From NCBI GenBank assembly GCA_019914995.1, contig CM034135.1, positions 6,388,501-6,452,500 on the forward strand: DNA of 64,000 nucleotides. Direction: 5' to 3'. Below are positions 30,606-41,437 of the stretch, in pieces (within the stretch, counting starts at the first letter, position 1; each line of letters starts with the position of its first letter). The position numbers and the translations under genes are program-made. The stretch is from Acanthochlamys bracteata (lineage: Eukaryota > Streptophyta > Magnoliopsida > Pandanales > Velloziaceae). The notes beneath the pieces were generated by a model, which had not been told where the DNA came from, did not search any database, and saw nothing but the letters and a program-made list of their open reading frames with translations.

Positions 30606-30632
<27 letters not shown>
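30606..30632. repeat. (TA)n microsatellite
   Basis: Uninterrupted alternating TA run of about 26 bases in the spacer upstream of CHLD. Confidence 0.9.
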
Positions 30633-30636
<4 letters not shown>

Positions 30637-30781
30637 TTTAAAAGTATAATAAAAAATATATTATATAATATTTATATATATAATTTTTTATGATAAAAGA
30701 AATCAAATTTATTTTTTACAAAATTCTTCATTAAAAAAAAAAAAGCTCATTATCTTTCCATATGAAAACAATCAACAGAAA

Positions 30782-30788
30782 TATATAA
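30782..30788 (+). promoter_or_regulatory. Candidate TATA box of CHLD
   Basis: TATATAA, about 190 bases before the CHLD start codon and followed by a CT-rich leader (CTCTTTCTCACTCTCGGC). The spacing allows a leader of roughly 155 bases. AT-rich surroundings make chance matches common. Confidence 0.3.
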
Positions 30789-30973
30789 ACTCCTGGTTCT
30801 AAAGCCTTCTTTGACAAACTTATAATTCAAACAACAGAAACAAAATACTCTGCTTTGCTGCTTGAGATAATCCAACCCCATTATCTCTTTCTCACTCTCG
30901 GCTTATCTTTTCATCTGTTAAAAACTAATAAACAAAACGAAAGAAGAGAAAAACCTGCACTCTGCTTGCTCTC

Positions 30974-33900
30974 ATGGCAGCGGCAGCGGTAACAACAGCA
31001 GCACTACAACTCTTAACCCTCTCTTCTTCTTCTCCTCCCAAGCCGCTAACGGTACTTCTCTCTTCCTCTGCTTCAAAGAAGCCCGACGATTCTAGCGTTC
31101 GCTCCGCGGCCTCTCGTGTCCGTCCACCGGCAGCCACAGCCTCTCCCGCCGCTGCTATTGACTCTACCAATGGCGCTATTGTCGCTCCGAAGAAGCCGGT
31201 TGATGGTTCGAGTAAGTATGGGAGGCAGTACTTCCCCTTAGCTGCTGTTGTCGGTCAGGTAAATGCTAATTTTGTTTTTCAAGTTTCTCGAATATTAGGG
31301 GGATAATTTTTTTGTCTAATATTGTGTTGCTCTGTATATTTTATTTAATTTTTTTAATTGAAGATAATAGATAATAAAGGCAAGAAAATTTTGAGTACCT
31401 CTTGTGTTGATTTTGAAATTGTGGAAGAAGATTGTGTTGATGATGATTTTGCAGTAGCATGTACGACTGACAATACATTTTTATCCTGATATTGTTTAGA
31501 GATGGATTTATCAGCAAAATATGAGCTGAGATTATCTTTTATTTCTAGAATTAAGAGGAAGCAAAAATTCTAGTGTCAATCAGCTGAGCGGGAATGATAC
31601 TGAGTAGTGCTATACATCAAAACCAAATCCGTGCAAGCTTTAGTTATCAAACTTTTACTGGTCATGAAGTGCACATGGTTCAAAAAATTAGGATCACATC
31701 CTTTCACAGATAATCAAAATCATCCATATCGACAATCATCAATGAAGGCCAGAAATGACCCTTTTCAATAACATTGTCCTAGTTCCTCCTTTTATCTGTA
31801 GGATTTACTGTACTCCAACATAAGAGCTAGAAGTTGCTGTTTCTGCTGTTGAATTTTGTCAAGCATAGTTTGCAAGCTTCCTCATAACGGTTTATGGAGT
31901 TCTTATGTTTATGAAGCTTACAAGTATTTCTCAACATGTAGGATGCTATTAAAACAGCTTTGCTTCTTGGTGCTATTGATCGTGAAATTGGTGGAATTGC
32001 TATATCTGGTAAACGTGGAACAGCAAAGACTGTAATGGCACGAGGGTTGCATGCCATGCTTCCGCCTATTGAAGTGGTTGTGGGTTCAATGTCAAATGCT
32101 GATCCTAACTGTCCTGAAGAGTAAGCTCGCATGATCCAAATTACAATGTTCCATGTATCTTTCAGATTGATAAGTAATATTCGCTTCTCAAACTTGTGGT
32201 TCTAAACATAGTTCGCATGTTTGTTTATCCTGAAATATGCCCCAAAAATGTTGGAGAAAAAAAAACCAAAGTTAGCTTATTTGCATTCGTTTGTATTCTG
32301 CTCTTAGTTTAACCTATTGGTTGACACTTTTGCTCGAGAATGTGTTTTTGAAATATCAAAGTGACACTGTATTTTGGCTGTCATTAGATGGGAAGATGGA
32401 TTGGCTGAGCGTGCTGAATATGATGCATCTGGTAATGTAAAGACCGAAATAGTGAAGACACCTTTTGTGCAGGTATGTTGATCTAGCAAACTTTCAACTT
32501 TAGATCTGTATTGGTCATGCTTTGTTTAAATTCTGGAATTCTATCACAGATTCCACTTGGTGTAACAGAAGATAGACTTATAGGATCCGTCGATGTTGAG
32601 GAGTCTGTAAAGTCAGGAACAACTGTGTTTCAACCAGGCCTACTTGCTGAGGCGCATAGAGGAGTACTGTATGTTGATGAAATTAACCTTCTAGACGAGG
32701 GCATCAGCAATCTTCTTTTGAACGTTTTGACAGATGGAGTTAATGTTGTTGAAAGGGAAGGAATAAGTTTTCGACATCCATGCAAGCCACTACTGATTGC
32801 CACCTACAATCCTGAGGAAGGGTCTGTACGTGAGCACTTACTTGATAGGGTTGCAATTAATCTAAGGTAATCAATTGACTATTTGGAATGACATCAGGTG
32901 CTGGAGTTGTATTTTAGTTTCCAATTTGATATTAGAAGTCCTAGTCAGAGCGTTGAGTTGATCATGTTAACTTCAGATATTCATGCATTTTACAGTGCGG
33001 ATGTGCCAATGAGTTTTGATGACCGGGTAGCTGCTGTTAACATTGCAACACAATTTCAGGAAGCTAGCAAGAATGTTTTTAAGATGGTAGAAGAGGAAAC
33101 TGAGTATGTGAAGACACAGGTAATAGACACCTTCAGATTTTTCCTCCTTTCACTAATATTTGTTAAGTAAAAAAATTTATCAGAAACAGTCATGAAAATT
33201 TTTTTCTGGAATGTCTTCTTTGGCTGACAAGTTAAATGTCAACTTTAACTGGTGTCTATTAGATAATTCTTGGTCTAATAATATATTCCCCTAGAGTATA
33301 GCTTTCTATTCTCATCTCCAATCTGAGTCATGCTTCACTTGATGGCGTCACATTTATGAAGAAAATCTAAGTTGCAGATTTTAAAATGCCTTGAGTAGTG
33401 CCTTCTCTTTTGTATTCTCTATTGCTAGCCTCTGTTCAATTATTTTCCCCCATTCTTTTTTAGTTGCTTCTCTGTAAGGATCCTTTTGTGGAGGTTCTGA
33501 ATGTGTTTTGTCATTTCCTTTGCTTTTTACATGCTATGTCTCCTTTATACCTACAAGCTCTTGCAACTTCATCCTGATAATGCTATTCCATACTTCAGCG
33601 TAAGTCAGTCTATTATTTGTGTACACATACACATGCGTGCATGTCAACATGTCATGTTATTTCTTAATTACAAGTTATTTTGTTGAGAATGTCTAGTCAT
33701 CTAAGGTTCAACAGAAAACGATCCTGTTTATTGTATCTCTTAGGCTTCTAGAATATTAGTTTTCTAATGCATAAACCTTTTTTATTTGTTAATGCAGATC
33801 ATCTTGGCTCGTGAATACTTAAAAGATGTTACCATCACCAGGGAGCAGTTGAAGTACCTGGTCATTGAGGCATTACGAGGTGGTGTACAGGTTCATATTA

Positions 33901-36900
33901 AAACTTTTGCTAAAGCTCAAATTTAGTTTGAGTTTCAACATACTATCTGCGCATTTATCTTTTTTGACTTTGGGCCATTTCTTTTTTTTTTTTGCTCATC
34001 TTGTTGTGCATGCTTTTATACACTGAACTTCTTCATATGGAAAACCAGAAAAATATCATTATAAGGCCTACTATTATTGCTATTCTAGCAAAGATCTTAG
34101 TCCTTGTTAACACGCAAAGTTGAGTTTGTATGGGTACTTATTTGGTCATTCAATCACCCATTTTAGTCAACAATTATTTATTTAGCAGCCATTGCTCGTG
34201 GCTGTAATCCACGAAAGCCCTCTTAGGACACCCAGTATGGGTAGTCGATTTCTTGCTTATTATTTACGGAAAGAATGACTCAACAAATACTCATTAAGGT
34301 TTAGAGCAGGAGGATATCGATTCAATGGTGAGCCCTGTAGACGTCTGATGTACAGGTGCAGCCTTTAGTGCACTAATTGGACAACAATCAGAAAGAAGAA
34401 TATAGTTAAGGGAAGTGTTTAAAGTTCGAAGGAATATTTTGCAGCAGTTTTCTTTTCTAAATTGGTCATTTCATGCAATTCCATTAATGATGGCAATAAG
34501 ATATTTTGAATGATCAGTAGTTGAAGAATGTATTATGTTTTGTCTCTCTTATAATTTGGACTAGTGTACATTATTGATTGGTAAATTCATATTCTTTTCC
34601 GATTATATAGCTTAAATGGAACTAGAATGCAAGTGCATACTCTTTTTATTGTTTTTTAGATGTCTTCTATCTGATACCTAAGAATTTTTTGGCTTAGCTT
34701 AAATTTGTATGAACAATCATGACCATCTACAGGGACATAGGTCAGAGATATACGCTGCTCGAGTGGCGAAATGTCTAGCTGCACTGGAGGGACGTGAAAA
34801 GGTCAATGTGGATGATCTCAAGAAAGCAGTTAAGTATTTTCTAGTGCAATACGCAAAAAAGCTAAGTAATACTTTTGGAAGACTGCAAGCGGGATATGTC
34901 ATGGCAAAATGCCACATGCCATTTCCCTTGAGATATAATGTGATATTTGGGAACCTTCATTCTACTTGAGCTATGATCTTTCAATGTGCATTTTTCTTCT
35001 GTCTGATTCAGCTTTTACTTCTAAGTTGATCTACTTTTCTTGTCAATACAAGCTAAGATCACTGCTTGCCTCTCTTATAAGCTTATCTAATAGTTCTGTA
35101 GTAAAGAAATTTATGACAGGACTAATAGGAAAGTGGTGTAACAATATAATACTGGGAGATTACAAAATGCAAACTGTTCTGATATTCTGGATCTGTGCTA
35201 ATTGAGATGGAGTTAATACAAACATCATTTGTAAGGGTCAAGTGCAATCACAAATATAAAAATGTCCTTTGGGTGTCTTATCAATAGCGTCGGTAGTGCT
35301 CAAAAGGCTTAGCACTGTAAGCTCTTGATACATGTCAGGATGATAAGTTTACAAGATAATAGGATGCCTGCACTTCTGCAAAAGTAACTCTGTTCGAATA
35401 GTATGTAGAGCCTTTCAATTTTAGTAGCACTTAGGGCATGTTTACTATCACCCAAACTCCACTTTTGTTAAACTCACTTTTAATATAAAATAAACAAAAA
35501 ATTTAAAATAAATTTTTTCTATCAAATTTTTTTTAATTTCAATTTAAAACTTACTATTAATATAAAACTAATAGAAAAACTTATTTTTTATTAAATATTT
35601 TTATTTTTTAATTGACTTTCTAAAAACTCAAGTGTACCGAGTTTACCCTCTAGGTAAACATGCCTTTAGTGTTATCTTATATATGAATTTTTGGCATCAT
35701 ATGAATTGGTTAATCCAGGTTGAGCTGGTTATACTACCTCGGTCTATTCTGAATGAGAACCCACAAGAAAACCAAAATCAGCCCCCTCCACCACCACCAC
35801 CTCCTCCGCAAAGTCAAGACTCCTCAGAAGATCAGAATGAGGAAGAAAATGAAGAGGTATCGTGAATTATATCATTTACATGCATTTTGTACGTCATGCT
35901 TTTAAATGTTTCTTTACAGTGATGTTAACAATATTAAGCACTTAATTTCTCTGGATGGCAATTTAACTATTACCATTCAATTCCATTGCATCTATAGGAG
36001 GAAAGTGACGAAGAAAAAGAACAGCAGGATCTACAAACACCTGATGAATTCATATTTGATGCTGAAGGTGGTGTGGTAGATGAGAAACTTCTTTTCTTCG
36101 CACAGCAAGCGCAAAGACGGAGAGGAAAAGCAGGAAGAGCCAAAAATGTGATATTCTCAGAGGATAGAGGGAGATATGTAAAGCCCATGCTGCCAAAGGT
36201 TAGAGCAAGAATTTTAGTATGCTTGGTTCTTTAGTGCTTAGAATCAGCCGTTTTGCGTCTGTTTTCAACACCTAAAGTATATCAAGATACTTACATCGTT
36301 ATACTACTCCATGGTGTTTAAGTCCATAAAGCGTGAGGCTGATACATTCCCATGCTCCTTACTTCTCTATACTGAAAATTGCAAATTTGGAGATCAAAGC
36401 TTTGCTAGTTTACGCGTGTCTAATGCAACTAATTTGAAAGTCTGAAAGCTGTTTTATCAAGGAATCCAATATAAGCACGAGAATCAGTTGGTTATATCAA
36501 CCTAATGTGTCGCCTGACCCAAATGCCAAATTGCAACCTGTAACCTGAAGGTTACAAAGTTGATCTTGGAAACACCCTCCCAAAAAATGGGGAGGGGTTA
36601 TATACGTTATATCATCCTTCGAATTTATACTTTCCATGCTTTTCCTGAAGGGACCTGTAAAGAGACTAGCTGTTGATGCAACTCTAAGGGCGGCAGCACC
36701 ATATCAAAAGTTGCGGAGAGCGAAAGATACTACCGGTTCTAGGAAAGTATATGTTGAGAAAACTGACATGAGAGCAAAAAGAATGGCACGCAAAGCAGGA
36801 GCACTAGTAAGTACCTTCCATGCATCAATGCTATCACTGGAATCTTGGTATTTTGTTTCAGCATCATAGAAGTAGGACACATGGTGCTTAATGAAGACAA

Positions 36901-39900
36901 TTGAGCTCCTTGTTCCACATTCCTAAACAATAATAATTTAGTTAGTAATTTTGTTTTAAGCTGCTACTCTTTTATGAATTAAAATTGACATGTGGATGTT
37001 TAACTATTGAACTCTTAACATTGTTTTGTTTACTTTGGTAAAATGCAAGTTATTAGAGCTTAGTTAAACATATTTATTGGCAGGTTATCTTTGTGGTTGA
37101 TGCTAGTGGGAGTATGGCGCTGAATCGAATGCAGAATGCCAAAGGTGCGGCACTGCAGTTACTGGCTGAAAGTTACACAAGCAGAGATCAGGTGAAATTG
37201 GCATTAATCTGTGGTATATCACTTTAATATATATTGTTTTCTGCTCTTGTATGTGCTGTCAATTAAAAGCCAATGACAAAAAAGAAGGAATTGAACTATG
37301 AGAAGGACTTCAAGATGAAGTTGCACTGGAGATTTTACTTGTAAACATAATAATGTGCATAGATGGACCTTTAAAAATAATAGCGTATCGTTACAAATCA
37401 GCTGGAGTAACTGAGCATGAAGGACAGTAATAAACTGAACTTCAAAATAACAGGTTGAAATTCCCTTATGGAGGGAGTCCTCCAATAACTATTGGAGATT
37501 TTACTTGTAAACATAATAATGTGCATAGATGGACCTTTAAAAGTAATAGCGTATCGTTACAAATCAGCTGGAGTAACTGAGCATGAAGGACAGTAATAAA
37601 CTGAACTTCAAAATAACAGATTGAAATTCCATTATGGAGGGAGTCCTCCAATAACTATCAATTAAGCCGTAGAAGATTTCTTTGGACCTGTACCCATCGT
37701 TTTTCCCAAGTGAGCAATAGTTGATTCTTGAGGTGCTAGGACTATTTTACGCCATACTATCAGTGTGTTTCGAAGTATTACTGTTCTACTTATTATTGGG
37801 GTATGTTAAAGTAATAATTGTTTTATGATGACCAATTAACACTCCTAGCTGCTCGGAGCATCAGTTGTGTACACCTTAGAGCAAGCCCCAAGCTTTGAAC
37901 TCTGTGATAATGTGTCAGCGGGGCATTAAGTGAATAGGGAAAGCAGTTGAATGGTCGAATTCCAGGAAGGGGCACTAGAGTGAGGGGACACTCCTATTGG
38001 ATGCATGTCAAGGAGGACATGCATATGCTGCTTTACTACTGTTTCTAATAAAGCCATTTGAAAGATTTGAAATATCAGCTTGAGTTGCCTAAATGTGAGA
38101 TCAAACATCAAGCCTTGTATCTCCTGTAGCAGGATTGAGCAGTTAGTATGCATGACAAGAACGTTTGTTCTAATGCATCCACCATATGTACAATTTGCCC
38201 TAGTAGAAAGTTTGTAAGGACTAAGTAGTACTATCTGCTTTAATGTGCGCATGCAAATAAAGGGCGGGCCTCAGTGATCGAATCTCATTGATGAGATATG
38301 ATGTCCACTATGGTGCTTGAGCAGGTAGTGGCACAGAATGTAGGAAAAAAATCTGAAGTACCATTAGTTTTATCTCCTTTAGTAAGCATTTAGCAAACTA
38401 CCCTTATCTAGGCCATCATTAGTGGTGGTGGTACTTATCATAGAGGTGGTGCCACAGCAGCTTATTCCACTAACAGTCAATAGTAATTCAGCTCCTGCAA
38501 CACCATTGCTCTCCATTGGTGTTAATTTTTAGTAAAGTTGATACAAGAAGATGTTTAGATTGAGATTATCAGATTCTTGTATTCAATGCATAAGCCCATA
38601 TTTGCATCCTGTGTAGCAAGAGCAGTTCAGATCTACTATAAGACTTAAGCAAACACATTTAAAGTTCAAGGGTTATCTTCGTTCTAGCCATCAAAGGAGT
38701 GAAGACATTTCCATCCCTAGCTGAATATGATATAGTTATCCAACAAATCCTCTCTGTTGGTAGGAGGTGCCGAAACCACATTTTTCAAGCATTCCTTGGT
38801 ACTTAGATGCTTAACTTGTATATTTCTTCTTGTTTCATGTCCATAATGCATGTTTGGTTTGTAGCGTTATAGTGTTATTTTTGAAAAGAACTAGATTCTT
38901 TATTTTCTTCACTGCATCAATGGTTTCTTCTTTATCAGGTGTGCATTATACCATTTCGAGGGGATTACGCTGAAGTTCTCCTTCCTCCTTCAAGGTCTAT
39001 CTCAATGGCAAGGAAACGTCTTGAGAGGCTGCCATGTGGTGGTGGATCTCCCCTGGCTCATGGGCTTAGCACGGTAAATAAAGAGTTTCCTACAATAAGT
39101 TGTCAATAAGCTCAAAAAAATGCAATTGTATGGCTGTTAGAATTGTGTAACATGTGTATGTTTTCATGTTATGTTGTCCTCAGGCTGTTAGAGTTGGGCT
39201 TAATGCTGAGAAAAGTGGGGATGTTGGACGCATTATGATTGTTGCTATTACTGATGGAAGAGCAAATATCTCACTGAAGAAATCCACCGACCCTGAAGCT
39301 GCTGCTGTTGCTGATGCTCCTAAACCTTCGGCACAAGAACTGAAGGTACGCATGATAATGCTAAACCTACACATTCTGTTTGTTACATGAAATTTGGATA
39401 TCAAGAAGCTTGTAGAGACTAAGAAACCTGTAGAGTAGTCTCTGATATATTGTTTACGTCCTTTTTAGGGAAACACCGCATGACTTGCACATTTTAATGT
39501 GGATATTCTTCTAATGTACATTAGCTAGTTTAAAAACTGATGCCAATGCTTGTTGAAGCAAGTAGGATAAGTTTTTGGTCAGAATATCATTCAGTATATT
39601 CTCCCAAAGTTTTCTTACAGTTATATGCTTACGTAATGTGGAAAGGGTTAAAGGTGATCACCTTTTCCCAAATGATATTTACTTACTCTTTAGTTAACAT
39701 GAAATTTGATCTCAAGTTTTTATCCATGTGATAAGCTTGAATGCTGTTTTAGAAGATCTCAATTATGGCGTGTAATATGCTGAGACTGCAAATTCTATCC
39801 TACTTCCCAACTAAGATATACAGAAGTTGGGTAGCAGAAGCATAGGCAACATAGTTGTGGCCATTTAGAGTTGTGTAAGGAGTCCCAAGGACATGAACAA

Positions 39901-40929
39901 GAAGGAGGCTTTAATGCAGGTGAACCAAGAAATATCGTTATACACACTTCAAATATTAATTCACTTTATTGGTTTCAATTGGTAAAAACATGCGACTGTG
40001 CGAGGTTTCTCGGAAAGGATATGTACCTTTGTAACTTATAACATGCTATCTTCTTATTGCATTTGTTCTTTCCTGGCAATTAGATGTCTTGTATTGCACA
40101 AATTAATTGGTATGGATATCACTAATGTTTCCAAACCAGTGAAGGTATGAGTGGAGTCTGCCTTAACTTTGTACTTTGTTCTGTGAAGGTATTTTAGATA
40201 TTCTTCATAGCCAGTAGCAGTTTATTCAATTGGATAAACATTCAAATAACACCTGTTGTCGCTTTCCTAGTAGAAAAACTTCTTAGATCACTTTATAGGG
40301 AACTTTTGTTGAGACAAGCACCAAGTGAGCAGCACACCATTTCTAAGAAGCATTCTCATTTGATTCCAACTAGCAGAGACCAACCCTATCTGTACAGGTT
40401 GTGGCAAGCAATTCTTGTTCTTTTCTTATTTTTTTGTCCAAATGTGCAGCTGGCTTTCCGAATGTGCAGCTTTCTTTCTCCTAAGATTTCATTCATGCCA
40501 GTTTGCTGTCTTGTATGTTTCGATGAAATTAACTATATTAATAGAACTTTCCTCCCTTTTTAAGCTAATCCTTTAATTCTTTTCACATTTCATTCTCTAT
40601 AATGTCTGATAAATTTTGTTGTTTCTCAAGGATGAGATACTAGATGTAGCTGCGAAAATGTACAAGTCAGGGATGTCACTTCTCGTCATAGACACTGAAA
40701 ATAAGTTTGTGTCTACTGGTTTTGCAAAAGAGATTGCAAGGGTTGCGCAAGGTAAGTTTATGAAATCCGATTTCTGCCAGAGCTGGTAACACTCTGCTCT
40801 TCACTTTACCTTTTGTTTGATATTCACTCTTGACTTCTTGCAGGGAAATACTATTACTTGCCGAACGCTTCTGATGCTGTAATTTCTGCTACGACGAAAG
40901 AGGCCTTGTCTGTACTGAAAAGCTCATGA
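30974..40929 (+). CDS. CHLD: Magnesium chelatase subunit D (CHLD), plastid
   Basis: Fifteen exons: 30974-31258, 31942-32120, 32388-32472, 32550-32866, 32996-33119, 33798-33890, 34733-34828, 35719-35856, 35998-36198, 36651-36806, 37084-37191, 38939-39073, 39184-39345, 40631-40751, 40844-40929. All junctions are GT-AG with consistent phases, giving 761 residues, the usual CHLD length. Domains: a Ser/Ala-rich plastid transit peptide; an AAA+ domain from about 85 with a Walker-A-like SGKRGTAKT (117-125) and [10 protein letters not shown] (224-233); a linker with nine consecutive prolines (415-423) and an acidic run; a C-terminal von Willebrand A domain with MIDAS motif DASGS (564-568). CHLD forms a two-tier complex with CHLI that drives CHLH to insert Mg2+ into protoporphyrin IX, the first committed step of chlorophyll synthesis. 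The altered P-loop is normal for D subunits, which hydrolyse ATP poorly. Intron 7 holds a MITE; intron 11 (1.75 kb) a tandem duplication. No defect seen. Confidence 0.97.
35434..35665. mobile_element. Tourist-like MITE in CHLD intron 7
   Basis: 232 bp with ends GGGCATGTTTAC and, reverse complement on the right, AGGCATGTTTAC, flanked by TTA on both sides (35431-35433 and 35666-35668). The 3-bp TTA duplication and short inverted ends are typical of Tourist MITEs mobilised by PIF/Harbinger transposases. It ends about 50 bases before the exon 8 acceptor. The interior is AT-rich and non-coding. Confidence 0.75.
37328..37659. repeat. Direct tandem duplication, 166-bp unit, CHLD intron 11
   Basis: Units start at 37328 and 37494 with the same GGAGATTTTACTTG and run almost identically to GGAGGGAGTCCTCCAATAAC. 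Only a handful of substitutions separate them, so the duplication is young. No effect on the CHLD reading frame. Confidence 0.9.
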
Positions 40930-41328
40930 TACAAGTAAAAAATCATAACAACGATGGCAGTTTTGAGAAAAAACTAAATACATTCAGAGGAAGTCGTCCT
41001 TGAAGAGGGTAAACATACATGCAACTAATATACGGTTGCTTACTAGTTTTGGTAGTTGACAATCCCATTCTTTTTCGGGCAGTCCTGCTTTTTACCTTTT
41101 TCCCTTCTATTGCTTTTCATGAGTGGAAACAGTATATATACTAATGATTATAGAGCATTTCCTCTATCGTTTTTGTTCATTTTGTAGTATAACTTTTTTT
41201 ATTTAATCGATCATTACTGCATATTTTTATAAAATATTATTTTACCTCGTCAAAGTAACGAGTTTGAAGTGTTTTTCTAAACATTTTTTTTACTTTGGCT
41301 TGTGTTCTTTTAATACTTTGAACTCCAC

Positions 41329-41437
41329 CCAAAGTACGCAGAGAGGACTCAGAAAGGTTGTCGAACACGCCATACACGAGATCTACAGCCCAAAAGCTTC
41401 CGGTCTCTCCTTTGAAGAACTCTACAGCTTCGCTTTC
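41329..41437 (+). pseudogene. Cullin-3 N-terminal fragment, frameshifted
   Basis: Reads PKYAERTQK in one frame and, after one extra base near 41355, VVEHAIHEIY, then ASGLSFEELY in the next. This is the conserved start of plant CUL3 (PKYA...W...EHAIHEIYN...ASGLSFEELYRNAY), the scaffold of BTB-type ubiquitin ligases. The match stops after SFEELY, at TACAG, and the sequence turns AT-rich. The Trp of the motif is also lost (Gln here). About 110 bp with no promoter or continuation nearby, so it is a dead fragment. It lies 400 bp past the CHLD stop codon. Confidence 0.75.

Noticed and set aside
37219..37651. Two similar minus-strand frames starting [10 protein letters not shown] and [10 protein letters not shown]
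   Set aside because: They look like a gene pair but only reflect the 166-bp intronic duplication in CHLD; no homology and no promoter.
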